Notes under the pieces: model-generated
Told to the model about the DNA's origin: nothing
The model's database searches: none
What the model saw: only the letters and a program-made list of their open reading frames with translations
Made by a program: the position numbers and the translations under genes
Assembly: GCF_007753265.1 (NCBI RefSeq)
Contig: NZ_CP036349.1
Coordinates: forward strand, 5,764,862-5,828,861
Direction of reading: 5' to 3'
DNA: 64,000 bases
DNA from: Botrimarina mediterranea
Lineage (GTDB): Bacteria > Planctomycetota > Planctomycetia > Pirellulales > Lacipirellulaceae
Shown here: positions 42,835-51,585 of the stretch, piece by piece
Numbering within the stretch: position 1 is the first letter of the stretch
Layout: each line of letters opens with the position of its first letter

Positions 42835-44067
42835 CTACGGAAGGCGCTCCGTCTCAACCTCGGGCCACTCACCGCTGAGCTCCTCCAGGAACGCCACCAG
42901 ATCCGCTTGCTCCGCCGCCGTCAGGTTGAGCGGTTCGATGAGCGGACTCAGGAAGGGGTTCGGCTGGCCGCCCTTCACGTACCAGGCGACGACCTCGTCG
43001 AGCGTCTCGAGCGAGCCGTCGTGCATGTAGGGGCCCGTCTCGGCGACGTTCCGCAAGCCCGGCGTCTTGAAGGCGCCGCGGTCGGCCTCGTCCTTCGTGA
43101 CTTCGTAACGGCCCCAATCGAGCGGCTTGGTGATCGCGTCTGCTTCAGGCAGGTCGGCGATCGACTCCATGCCAACGCCAAGGTTGTGATACGCCTCGTC
43201 GGAAAAGTTGGCGCCAGCGTGGCACTGTGTGCAGCCCGTGCGAGCGCCGAAGAACAAGTCAGCGCCGCGCTTCGCCGCGTCCGAAAGTGGCCGGGCGGCG
43301 GCGATTTTTTCGAGTTGGGCTAGTTCGTCAGCCAACTCGGGGTCTTCGTCGGCGTACGCCTCACGGAGCACCCGCAAGCGATCTTCCACGTCCCAAGCGT
43401 TCGGCCCGCTCACCAGTACGCGCTCGAACGCCGCCAGCGCGCGGCCGGCGTTGTCGATCGACACGCCTCCGCCGTCGAACACCGCGTCGAACTGCGCGAC
43501 ATAGGCCGGGACTTTCTTCAGCGTCTCGACGATGGCTCCATGGCTAAAGCCCATCTCTTGCGGATTCGCCATCGGCGCGATGGCTTGCTCTTCGAGCGAC
43601 GAAACACGGCCGTCCCAAAACTGAGCGCCGGAGAGAATCCGATTCGCTGCGGTGGGCGAGTTGCGAACACCCTCTTGGCCATCGACGCCGACGCCGAACC
43701 GAGTTGGGAAGGCGTAGCCGTACTCCGGCGCGTGGCACGACGCGCAGCTCACCGTGCCGTCGCGCGATAAACGCGGATCGAAGAAGAGCTGGCGGCCCAG
43801 TTCGATCTTTGCGCGCGTCAGCGGCTCGGCGTCGAGCCCCTGCATGTCGGCCTCGCCGGCGTTCATCCCTAGCGGTAACTCGGGGCGCAGCTCGCGGTGG
43901 TTCACCGGATCGGCGAGCCAGCCGCGGAGCTGTTCGACCGTCAGCTTGCCCTCGCCCGGCACGCCGCTCAGCAGATTGCCCTCGCCCAGGCGTACCCGTT
44001 CGGGTCCGTCGGCGGTCGCGGCGCCGGCAAGAGCGGCGCAGAACAGCAGGGCAGCGAAGCGTAGCAT
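42835..44067 (-). CDS. Exported di-haem cytochrome c peroxidase (CcpA/MauG type)
   Basis: 410 residues from ATG 44067; a signal peptide (FAALLFCAALAGAATA) follows. Two haem-binding motifs are CASCH (108-112) and CTQCH (279-283), spaced as in di-haem peroxidases. LGRQLFFDPRLSRDGTVSCA, RNSPTAANRILSGAQFWDGR and TPGLRNVAETGPYMHDGSLE are family signatures. It should reduce hydrogen peroxide with electrons from a cytochrome c in the periplasm. Together with tpx, 90 bases upstream on the same strand, it forms a peroxide-defence pair. Confidence 0.95.
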   Translation of the reverse strand: MLRFAALLFCAALAGAATADGPERVRLGEGNLLSGVPGEGKLTVEQLRGWLADPVNHRELRPELPLGMNAGEADMQGLDAEPLTRAKIELGRQLFFDPRLSRDGTVSCASCHAPEYGYAFPTRFGVGVDGQEGVRNSPTAANRILSGAQFWDGRVSSLEEQAIAPMANPQEMGFSHGAIVETLKKVPAYVAQFDAVFDGGGVSIDNAGRALAAFERVLVSGPNAWDVEDRLRVLREAYADEDPELADELAQLEKIAAARPLSDAAKRGADLFFGARTGCTQCHAGANFSDEAYHNLGVGMESIADLPEADAITKPLDWGRYEVTKDEADRGAFKTPGLRNVAETGPYMHDGSLETLDEVVAWYVKGGQPNPFLSPLIEPLNLTAAEQADLVAFLEELSGEWPEVETERLP

Positions 44068-44156
44068 AACGTGGGGGCTGGGTGGCTCGGGCGCGGCGTC
44101 CTGCCTAGACATTCGAGGCTAGACCGCCGGCGCCCGTCGCGCCAACCGCCGCGACG

Positions 44157-44678
44157 TTACGCCGCGGCCGCTTCCAGAGCCGCCAGGGCCTTTGTGTAGT
44201 CCGGCTCGCTGGTCACCTCGGGCACGTACTCAACGTACGTCACCTTGCCGTCCTTATCGAGCACGAACACGGCCCGGCAGAGGATCTTCAGCTCTTCGAT
44301 CAGCGTGCCGAACGCGTTGCCGAATGAACGCTCCTGATAATCGCTGGCGACCTTCAGGTTCTTGATATCCTCGGCGCCGCAGAAGCGATTCATTGCAAAA
44401 GGCAGGTCAAGGCTGATCGTCACGGCGTTCACCTTGTCGGCCATCGACGAGAGCTTGTCGTTGAACGTCTTGGTCTGCGTGGCGCAGACGCCCGTGTCGA
44501 GCGACGGAACGACACTGAGGATGGTCGCCTTCCCCTTGAGGTCCGACAGGCCGAGTGACTTCATCCCGCCCTCGAAGTAGTGGCAAGTGAAGTCGGGCGC
44601 GGCCTGACCGGCGGCGATCGCGTCACCAGCGAGGGTCATCGGGGCGCCCTTGAACGTGATGGCTCCAGAACGGGACAT
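44157..44678 (-). CDS. tpx: Thiol peroxidase (atypical 2-Cys peroxiredoxin)
   Basis: 173 residues. The peroxidatic Cys is C65 in PSLDTGVCATQT and the resolving Cys is C100 in AMNRFCGAED, close to the E. coli Tpx pair. FKGAPMTLAGDAIAAGQAAP at the start and LCRAVFVLDKDGKVTYVEYV near the end confirm the family. It reduces hydroperoxides using thioredoxin. It is cytoplasmic. The di-haem peroxidase gene follows downstream on the same strand. Confidence 0.97.
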   Translation of the reverse strand: MSRSGAITFKGAPMTLAGDAIAAGQAAPDFTCHYFEGGMKSLGLSDLKGKATILSVVPSLDTGVCATQTKTFNDKLSSMADKVNAVTISLDLPFAMNRFCGAEDIKNLKVASDYQERSFGNAFGTLIEELKILCRAVFVLDKDGKVTYVEYVPEVTSEPDYTKALAALEAAAA

Positions 44679-44770
44679 GGCGTGGCTCTCGGGGCTTATG
44701 TGGATTTAGTGGACCGGTTTAGATGCCCCCTCACTATCCCGCGGGAGTCGGGGGCCTGACAAGTGGGCGC

Positions 44771-44793
44771 GCGTCGGGCCGCTGTGCGGACCG
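44771..44793. repeat. GGTCCGC-type element (left partner)
   Basis: GCGTCGGGCCGCTGTGCGGA then CCG. It is inverted relative to 44962-44985 and the two bracket the palindrome at 44840. No gene ends here on the plus strand. Confidence 0.7.
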
Positions 44794-44839
44794 TGGGACC
44801 GATTTTCGATGAGAGGTAAAGTTTGAGTACAAAAATGAT

Positions 44840-44915
44840 GGCGAGCCGGGAGCTTCAGCGACCGGAGGGATGCTGGTACCCACTTCCCTCCGGTCGCTGA
44901 CGCTCCCGGCTCGCC
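44840..44915. repeat. Palindrome, GGCGAGCCGGGAGC type
   Basis: Left arm GGCGAGCCGGGAGCTTCAGC, right arm GCTGACGCTCCCGGCTCGCC, spacer with GGTACCCA. It follows the stop of the gene at 44980 on the minus strand by 65 bases and lies inside the inverted pair 44771 and 44962. Confidence 0.87.
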
Positions 44916-44961
44916 GCTGAGACTATCACCCCTATTGTGTGCGCGCGGGACCTCGTACGCG

Positions 44962-44985
44962 CGGTCCGCACAGCGGAGCTTACGC
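44962..44985. repeat. GGTCCGC-type element at a stop codon (right partner)
   Basis: CGGTCCGCACAGCGGAGCTT then ACGC; read on the minus strand the TAA stop of the gene at 44980 opens the element (GTAAGCTCCGC), as TAG does at 31953 and 23554. Confidence 0.78.
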
Positions 44986-45501
44986 GACCGCTTCGCGCCA
45001 GCAGTGGTCGAACAGCGCCCGCCACTCGGCGCGTTGTCGCTCGGCGCAGACTTCGGCTTGGGCGCCGCCTTGCTTGACGGCGTGGCGTGCCTCATCGACG
45101 AAGGCGATGGGGTCCCAGTCGGCGGCGATCGCCGCGCACGCGGGGTGCTCGCCCGCGCGGCGGAACCAGTACTGGGCGTTGCCGTAGTCGCCCTCGCGGC
45201 GGTGCATCACGCCGTGCCAGTAGCTGCCGGACGGCGTCGGCACGTCCTGGCAGAGCGCATGCGCCTCGCCGAGGTGCCCGTGCAGCAGCCACACCGCGGC
45301 GAGGCAACAGGAGAAGGCGTCTCGATCGACGACTGTCAGCTCTGCAGCGGCCTTCTCCGCGAGCGCGTCGAGCACCGGCCGCATCGCCCGATCGGGCCGG
45401 CCCGCGTCGAGCGGCATCGTGGGCTCATCGCCGATCGCTTCGGCGAAGGCCGCGCCATATTTCGCCGGGTGGTAGTCCGTCAGGTTGAACAGGTCCGCCA
45501 T
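44980..45501 (-). CDS. Conserved hypothetical protein, TPR-like
   Basis: 173 residues. No signal peptide. The region LLHGHLGEAHALCQDVPTPS, followed by YWHGVMHRREGDYGNAQYWF, resembles one or two TPR-like helical hairpins. RAGEHPACAAIAADWDPIAF is the next segment; similar proteins with a YWFRRAGEHP motif are common in planctomycetes and uncharacterised. The TAA stop falls in a GGTCCGC-type repeat. It is 30 bases downstream of the TPR protein gene at 45532, on the same strand. Confidence 0.72.
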   Translation of the reverse strand: MADLFNLTDYHPAKYGAAFAEAIGDEPTMPLDAGRPDRAMRPVLDALAEKAAAELTVVDRDAFSCCLAAVWLLHGHLGEAHALCQDVPTPSGSYWHGVMHRREGDYGNAQYWFRRAGEHPACAAIAADWDPIAFVDEARHAVKQGGAQAEVCAERQRAEWRALFDHCWREAVA

Positions 45502-45531
45502 GCGGACGAGTTTAACCGAAGGACGTCTCGC

Positions 45532-47850
45532 TCAGCGAGTCGTCGTCTTGCTCGGCACCCGAGCCTGCCGAACGCCCTGCTGTTGGTTCGGCTGGCGACG
45601 CTGCGCCGTCGGCGACGCGCCCGGCGCCTTCTGCTGGCGGGCGGCGGAACCGCTCGGCATCGCGCCGGGTACGAGGGTCGCCTTGGGCGCCTCGCTCTTG
45701 ACGCTCTGCACCAGTCGGCCGTACTCGAGGGCCTTCGCCCCGTTCTCGACCTTCTTATACATCGTCGCCAGATTGCCGTAAGGCACGGCCAGGTTGTCGC
45801 TGTCGAGCACCCCGGCCGCGACGGCGCGTTCCATCATCCGCGCGCCGCTCTCGGTCAGTTCGATCGCCAGGTCCTTCTGGTCCTGGCTCCAGTAGCTGAC
45901 GCCCATGCTCACCAGCTCTTCGCCGTCACGACGCGGCACGACGAAGTCGCTCTGGGGTCGCTCGGCGGTGAGCACGTCGCGGCCCTTGTCGTACCAACCG
46001 ACCGCCTCGGCGTGGTCCTGCTTGTGGACCGCGTTGACGGCGCCGAGGTAGAAGTACAGCTGCCCGACCATCATCTCCGCGGCCGGCGAGGTCGTCCGCG
46101 GCGCGGCGCCCTCGGACAACTCATTGATGGCGTACGAGCCGTAGGTGAGCGCTTGCTGCGCGTCGCCCCGGACGTGTTCGATCCGTACCGCGTAGTGGTA
46201 CGCTTCGCCCAACTCCCAATGGATGCGGGCGCGCATCAGCGGGTCGGCGCACTCGGCGAGCAACGCCTCGGCCGTCTCTTTGGCCTCGGTGACCCATGGG
46301 CCGGGGTCCTTGGTCGGACGCAGTTGGGCGAGCGCCTCCAGCGCCTGACGCGCCACTTGCAGCCGCAACTCGAGACCGCCCCCGTCATCGGCGATCCGCT
46401 CTTCGGCGATCCCCGACGCGCGGCCAATCCACTCGGCGACCGTCTCGGCCTTGTTGTTGTAGTTGCGGCGGGCGATCTCCTTGGCGACCGACAGGTGCGA
46501 AGAGACCAAGAGGTCCTTCGCCATCCGCCGCTCGCTGTCGTCCGCGCTGGTGGCGATCTTGTCGGCGATGGTGATCGCCGTGTTGTGGAAGTCGATCGTC
46601 TTGCCGGCGATCGCTTTGTCGCCCATCGCCGCGAGGCGGCCCATCAGGTCGAACGCCCCGGCGCGGACGAGGTCCGACGCCGACTGGTCGTCGAGCACCT
46701 TGCGGGTCTCGAGCACCGCGGCGTCGTACTCTGCCGTGTCGCGGAGCGACTCGGCGAGCGTCAGGCGGTAAGCCGGGTCCGACGGCGCGAGCTTCACCGC
46801 TTCCGCGGCCGCGAGGTTCGCCGCTTCGGACTGCCCCGCGGCGAGGTGCTGGACGGCCTTCGCCCAGTAGGCTTGGGCGCACGCGGGATCGGCCTCAACC
46901 GCCTTTTGCAAGTCGGCGAGCTTCGCCTTAAGATCGTGGGCGCCGCGCTGCTCGCTGCGGAGCACAAACGTGCGGGCGTCGATCGGTTCGAGCACCAGCT
47001 GCGTGACGGTCGCCTTCAGCGGGTCGTCCGACGACCCTTTTTGATTGGACGATTGGGTGAGAAAGGTGAGCCCCTTCTCAGGGAACGCCACCGCGAGCAA
47101 CTCGTCCGACATTGGGTCGGCGATCTGCACGATATCGATCTCGCCCAGCCGCAGCCGATCCCCCATCTGCTGGACCGTGGTCTTCTCGACAAGAGTCACC
47201 CGCACGACGGCGACGACATCGTTCTCGATCAGCGCTTCAACCTGCTTGAACGGCGGCAGCTCGTAGCCGAGCACCTCGCCGCCGGCGGTCTCGCCCTTGG
47301 CGTCGGCGACGGTTTGCGGCTCGCCCCATTCGACGATCAGTTGATCACGGGTTGTGAGGCCGGGTGTGACGCCGTGAAACTTCGCCGCCGCGGGGCCATT
47401 CGTCGGCGCCGCCGCTTCCTTGAGCGTCTTGGCGCCGTTATCGGGGAGCGCGGCGACACGGCTGTCGGTCGCTTCGGCCTGGGCCGAATTGGCGGCGCCC
47501 TTCGTCGACGGCGGCGAGGCTTGATCGACGGGCTCGGCGAGCTCGGGCTCGTACTCCGAGACGTCCGAGATCGGCTCCAGATCGGTCGCCTCGTCGGCCT
47601 CGAGCGGGCTCCCCTCGCGCTTCTCCACCAGCACCGAGTCGACCGCCGGCCGGTCCGACGCGACCGCCACGATGTCCTCTGGCAGATCGTAGACGAGGTC
47701 CACGGCCAACGCGCCCTGCGCGCTCAGCACGGCGGCGCCCACCACCGAAGCGCCCAGCAAAGCGGCGCGGCTCACGCCGGAAAGCCAACGCCCAAGCGGG
47801 TCGTGGCGTCGTGAAGACTCGCCCGTGGGCGTAACAGTTGTGCGACGCAT
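45532..47850 (-). CDS. Exported TPR protein with SmpA/OmlA-like domain
   Basis: 772 residues from ATG 47850, chosen because a signal-type segment (RAALLGASVVGAAVLSAQGALA) follows; the 47 codons upstream lack coding character. An acidic linker (about residues 40-120) precedes FHGVTPGLTTRDQLIVEWGE, GLTTRDQL resembling the lipoprotein SmpA/OmlA-type fold start (GMTREQV). The remaining 450 residues are helical TPR-like repeats (LQKAVEADPACAQAYWAKAV, EAVKLAPSDPAYRLTLAESL). A basic, Gln/Pro-rich tail ends the chain. It is probably a periplasmic scaffold. Specific function unknown. Confidence 0.75.
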   Translation of the reverse strand: MRRTTVTPTGESSRRHDPLGRWLSGVSRAALLGASVVGAAVLSAQGALAVDLVYDLPEDIVAVASDRPAVDSVLVEKREGSPLEADEATDLEPISDVSEYEPELAEPVDQASPPSTKGAANSAQAEATDSRVAALPDNGAKTLKEAAAPTNGPAAAKFHGVTPGLTTRDQLIVEWGEPQTVADAKGETAGGEVLGYELPPFKQVEALIENDVVAVVRVTLVEKTTVQQMGDRLRLGEIDIVQIADPMSDELLAVAFPEKGLTFLTQSSNQKGSSDDPLKATVTQLVLEPIDARTFVLRSEQRGAHDLKAKLADLQKAVEADPACAQAYWAKAVQHLAAGQSEAANLAAAEAVKLAPSDPAYRLTLAESLRDTAEYDAAVLETRKVLDDQSASDLVRAGAFDLMGRLAAMGDKAIAGKTIDFHNTAITIADKIATSADDSERRMAKDLLVSSHLSVAKEIARRNYNNKAETVAEWIGRASGIAEERIADDGGGLELRLQVARQALEALAQLRPTKDPGPWVTEAKETAEALLAECADPLMRARIHWELGEAYHYAVRIEHVRGDAQQALTYGSYAINELSEGAAPRTTSPAAEMMVGQLYFYLGAVNAVHKQDHAEAVGWYDKGRDVLTAERPQSDFVVPRRDGEELVSMGVSYWSQDQKDLAIELTESGARMMERAVAAGVLDSDNLAVPYGNLATMYKKVENGAKALEYGRLVQSVKSEAPKATLVPGAMPSGSAARQQKAPGASPTAQRRQPNQQQGVRQARVPSKTTTR

Positions 47851-47997
47851 CGTGGATTCCCTCCCCTCGGCTCCGCGGCCCTCATCCTTGAGTTCCGCTG
47901 CGTACGGCCACGCGCTCCCCACGCCCGGCCGGCCGTATCCGAAATGTTTCATCGGTATCCGACCGGCGGTCGGCACAGGCAGAATCCTCAAAAACGA

Positions 47998-48031
47998 CCA
48001 ACGGCCCGAGCGTAGGCGCTCGGGCCGTTGG
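47998..48031 (-). terminator. Intrinsic terminator of the large PEP-CTERM gene
   Basis: The stem CCAACGGCCCGAGCG pairs perfectly (GCTCGGGCCGTTGG) around a TAGGC loop, and on the minus strand it is followed by TCGTTTTTGAGG. It lies 68 bases after the stop codon at 48099. Confidence 0.85.
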
Positions 48032-48098
48032 GGAATGGTTCAAGTCCGACCACCCGTCGTGAGCGCCGTTACGCTCACCGTCGTTGGCAGGTGGGAGA

Positions 48099-51000
48099 CT
48101 AGCCGCGACGACGCGCCAGCGGCGCCGCCGCGAGCAGCACTAGCAGCATGCTGGCCGGCTCGGGGATGTAGGTCGCCGAGGAGCCGGCGCCGATCGCTAC
48201 GGGCGTGCCCGTGTAGAGCTGCGTCATCAGGATGTCGTAATCGGCGAGGTCCACCTTGCCGTCGTGGTTGGCGTCACCCTGGATGATCGAGGCGCCGCTC
48301 TCGATGCCGGCGTTGCGGACCCAGACATCGATGTCGTCCTGCGAGACGACGCCGTCGCCGTTGAAGTCGGCGCCGATCGCGCCGGACATCACGACCTCTA
48401 GCCGCACCTCGTCGTTGAGCGTGTCGTAGACGACGTCCCAGTACTTGCCCGCCGGCAGGTCCGGCAGCACGAGGTTCGTGAACAGGCTGTCATCGGCGAG
48501 GTCGCCGGCCGTCAGCAGCGCGACCGAGAAGTCGTTCGGGATCGACGCCGGCGGCGCCGAGTTGAGGAACGCAAACCCGATCGTGCCGCCGTTGATCGTC
48601 AGCCCGCCTTGAACCGTGATATAGGCGGCCTGCGAGCCGTTGGAGCCGAACAGGTCGAAGGCCACTTCGATGTTGCCGCCCGTGTTGTCGAGGTTGCCAA
48701 GGAAGTTCACGACACTGCCGAACGGCCCGATGCCGATCTCGCCTTCATTGACGACGTCGTCTTCGAACGTGACGCTGGTGCCGTCGCCGGAGACGACGAT
48801 GGCGCCGGGGATAAACAGAGAACCGGCCGTCCCGTAGTCCGCCGAGGCGTTGAAGACGGGGCCGTTTACCAAGTTCGTCCCGCCGGTGAAGGCGACGACG
48901 CCCGTATTCACCAATCCCGTCGTGAAGTGCAGGTTGCCGTTGTTCGACACGATGGTGCCTGCGGTTGTCTCGGAGATCACTCCCGGGAGCATCGCGTCTT
49001 CCACGGCGTAACGGGCATTGAAGAAGAAGTCGGAGGTATTCAATCCGCCGGCGGCGGTAGTCGGATTGAACGGCGCCCCCGTGTCAGCGATGTAACCGAT
49101 CTCCAGGTCACCGCCGGTAACCGACATCGAACCGAGGTTCATCGTCCGGTAGTTAACATTCGCACCGCCGCCAACGACCGGGATGCCGGCGCCAGCCGGG
49201 AAATTGGCGACATCGCCGTTCGCATGGATAACGAGCGACTCGCCCTGACGGACTCGCACCTCGGCGCCGGCGTTGTTGAGGAACTGCCCCGCGAGGATCC
49301 GCCCCGTGCCGGCGATCGTGCCGCCAGTAGACGAGTTGTTCGTCGGCGTCCCAATCGGCAAGTAGTTGTCGCCGTTGACGACCCCGCCCGCGATGAGGAA
49401 GTCGAGGTCCCCCTCGATCAAACCGCGATTGTGCAGGGCCCCAAAGCTCGTGCTGCCGCTCACGTCGACGCCCGCCGAGTCACCCGCGCTCCGCGTGTTG
49501 CTCAGTTGCAGGCGAAGCGGGCTGTCGGAACTCGGGAAGCTGCGGATCTGGGAGGTAATGCTCGTGAACAACGAATCGGCTTGGACCTCACCGCTGGTCT
49601 GGATGCGGCCTTCGTTGAAAACGACGCCCGAAACGTCGAGCCGCACGCGTCCGTCGATCAAGCCGCGGTTGAGCAGGGCGGGCCGACCGGGGTTCGTCTC
49701 GTCGTTCAACAGCGTGACCTGCAGCGGATCGGCAAGCGCCGTATTCTGTGCGTTGGGATCGCCGCCTCGGATGACCGAGTATTGCGACGTCGAAAGAACA
49801 TCACTGCGAAGGACTCCATAGCCATTGATCGTGCCGTCCGTCTGCAACTCTTCGTCGATCTGCAGGCGGCCACCCGTCAGCGTGACGAGGCCGCGGTAAC
49901 CAATCGCGGCGTTGCCAACAACGCCGTTGCGACCAGCCACGTTGACGACGGCGTTGGAGCCGATGACGAGACTTCCTTGCTGGATATCGTTGACATCGGC
50001 GGCGGTCGCCGGCGCTACGATGCTGGCGCGGCGGTCGCCGATCACGAGAGCGCGATTACCGACCATCGGGCCGGTGTTGATCGCCGAGGGGTAGATGTTC
50101 ACGGTCGACCCGGCATTGATCACCGACAGAATGCCGGAGCCATCTCCCGGCGAACTGCCGCGTGCGCCGGTGCCCAGGTCGCTGCCGGTGCCGAGGGCGC
50201 CGATCGCCAAGCCATTGAAGAAATCAGCCCGCGCCCCGTTCGAAACGGTCATCGAACCGTTGCCGCGGCCGCCGATAAACGATGCGGTCTCGGTGGAGCG
50301 AATCTCGTTGAGCGTCTGCTGAAGCTCGACCCGTCCGAACGCCGCCAGCGATGAACCCACGCCGTCCACGGTCACAGCGCCGTTCGACTCGCCATCAACG
50401 GCGACCATCAACGCGTCCTGGATTTCCATGCGCCCGCCGGCTTCGATGAGCATGCCTGCTGTGCCATCGAGACCGACGATGACGTCGAATCCGCCGGTCG
50501 TCGCACCGAAGTCGCGAGTGGTTTCCCCATCGATGAAGCCTCCCGTAAACTGTGGTGGGTAGTTGGTCTTATCCACCGCGCTATCGAGATCGACGATGAT
50601 CTCGTCGATATCGACGCCCCTGCCCAAATTGAGCGCGATCTGATCACCGCGGTCGATCAGGTTCGGGTCGTTGCTGTAGAGACTGCCAAAGCCAGACACC
50701 GTCACCAACCCGGTGCCGCCAACGGCATTGGTCCCGCTCCGGTACTGGCTCACACGGAACGTGTCGTCGCCAACCCCTAAATCGTTGCTCACGCTGAAGT
50801 CGAGCCCAATCGCTCCCGGAACCGTCCCTTCGCTCACGGCGCCGATCACCAAGTTCTGGTACCGCAACTTGCCGCCGCCGAAGATCGACAACGTGCCCGA
50901 TTGATTCGCGTCGCCGACGAGGATGTTCTGTGCCGAGTCGTAATTCCGCCAGACCTGAGCGGCGTCCCAGGGGAGACCAATACCCGTAGCGCCGGTCGGG

Positions 51001-51212
51001 TCGGTCTGATTGATGCCGGCCGGGAGGGGTCGGTTGCCGCCCGCTGTCAGCACGTCATCGGCGCCGTCCAAGTTGACGTCGACGCCGCCGACAATCGGAA
51101 AATTCGATGGCGAGGTCGGCTGAACGCTTCCTTGCCAAGCGATCTGCGCGAAAGCCGGCGCCGCGGCGAGCGACAACAGAACGGCGAGAATCTGCGTATT
51201 TCGAGACATCAT
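48099..51212 (-). CDS. Large exported PEP-CTERM protein with dockerin-type repeats
   Basis: 1037 residues. A signal peptide (ILAVLLSLAAAPAFAQ) is followed by about 850 residues of Gly/Asn-rich beta-helix-like repeats with recurring NRGLIDG, NEGRI and TGGTI-type units, resembling autotransporter passenger regions. Near the end are two calcium-binding dockerin-like loops (DFNGDGVVSQDDIDVWV and DANHDGKVDLADYDILM). The chain finishes with the PEP-CTERM sorting signal: PEPAS, a hydrophobic helix and ARRRG. It is exported and probably anchored or processed by an exosortase. A 5' hairpin lies at 51233. Confidence 0.88.
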   Translation of the reverse strand: MMSRNTQILAVLLSLAAAPAFAQIAWQGSVQPTSPSNFPIVGGVDVNLDGADDVLTAGGNRPLPAGINQTDPTGATGIGLPWDAAQVWRNYDSAQNILVGDANQSGTLSIFGGGKLRYQNLVIGAVSEGTVPGAIGLDFSVSNDLGVGDDTFRVSQYRSGTNAVGGTGLVTVSGFGSLYSNDPNLIDRGDQIALNLGRGVDIDEIIVDLDSAVDKTNYPPQFTGGFIDGETTRDFGATTGGFDVIVGLDGTAGMLIEAGGRMEIQDALMVAVDGESNGAVTVDGVGSSLAAFGRVELQQTLNEIRSTETASFIGGRGNGSMTVSNGARADFFNGLAIGALGTGSDLGTGARGSSPGDGSGILSVINAGSTVNIYPSAINTGPMVGNRALVIGDRRASIVAPATAADVNDIQQGSLVIGSNAVVNVAGRNGVVGNAAIGYRGLVTLTGGRLQIDEELQTDGTINGYGVLRSDVLSTSQYSVIRGGDPNAQNTALADPLQVTLLNDETNPGRPALLNRGLIDGRVRLDVSGVVFNEGRIQTSGEVQADSLFTSITSQIRSFPSSDSPLRLQLSNTRSAGDSAGVDVSGSTSFGALHNRGLIEGDLDFLIAGGVVNGDNYLPIGTPTNNSSTGGTIAGTGRILAGQFLNNAGAEVRVRQGESLVIHANGDVANFPAGAGIPVVGGGANVNYRTMNLGSMSVTGGDLEIGYIADTGAPFNPTTAAGGLNTSDFFFNARYAVEDAMLPGVISETTAGTIVSNNGNLHFTTGLVNTGVVAFTGGTNLVNGPVFNASADYGTAGSLFIPGAIVVSGDGTSVTFEDDVVNEGEIGIGPFGSVVNFLGNLDNTGGNIEVAFDLFGSNGSQAAYITVQGGLTINGGTIGFAFLNSAPPASIPNDFSVALLTAGDLADDSLFTNLVLPDLPAGKYWDVVYDTLNDEVRLEVVMSGAIGADFNGDGVVSQDDIDVWVRNAGIESGASIIQGDANHDGKVDLADYDILMTQLYTGTPVAIGAGSSATYIPEPASMLLVLLAAAPLARRRG

Positions 51213-51232
51213 GCGGGCATCAAAGGTTTCAT

Positions 51233-51262
51233 TTAGCCCCCTGTCATTGACCGGGGGCTAAG
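51233..51262 (-). promoter_or_regulatory. Hairpin in the 5' leader of the PEP-CTERM gene
   Basis: TTAGCCCCC and GGGGGCTAA pair around a 12-base loop, 21 bases before the start codon. It may affect translation initiation or be the end of the leader. It could also be a weak terminator, but no T-run follows. Confidence 0.5.
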
Positions 51263-51510
51263 TTGAATTTGGGGACGCGGCAGGCTGTTCCGGAGACATG
51301 CCGACGGTCGAGGGCTCTCATTATCTGACGCTAACTCGCTATCTCCAAACGAGATTAGCCACTTTCTGGGGCTTTCTGGGGCCTCTTGCCTAGACGGCTC
51401 AGTTTCGCTGGCCCGCCAGACCCCGTCAACGATTTCGCCGAGCTGGGGCCGTCACAACCCAATTCGCCGCCCCAAGCGGCCCTTATTGCGACGGCAGCTC
51501 TCAGGACGTC
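51263..51510. other. Non-coding stretch, no gene recognised
   Basis: About 250 bases between the leader of the large PEP-CTERM gene and the lnt palindrome. A TTTCTGGGGC direct repeat occurs near 51363. The promoter of the PEP-CTERM gene must be here; boxes were not assignable. Confidence 0.4.
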
Positions 51511-51585
51511 GGCGAGCCGGCGACGTTAGTCGTCGGTGGATACGGGTACCCGCTCCCCACCGAGGACTAACGTCCCCGGCTCGCC
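51511..51585. repeat. Palindrome whose arm encodes the end of lnt
   Basis: Left arm GGCGAGCCGGCGACGTTAGT; right arm (about 51554-51585) is its complement with two changes (GAGGAC, CGTCCCC). Spacer GGTACCCGCT. The right arm contains the TAG stop (51567) and last six codons of lnt. Confidence 0.87.

Noticed and set aside
44935-47814. 959-residue open frame on the plus strand
   Set aside because: It covers two real minus-strand genes and is full of Arg/Arg-Gly and low-complexity runs. No signal peptide or motif.
48609-50354. 581-residue open frame on the plus strand
   Set aside because: Antisense to the large PEP-CTERM gene; composition is His/Asp/Arg-rich as expected from the complementary frame.
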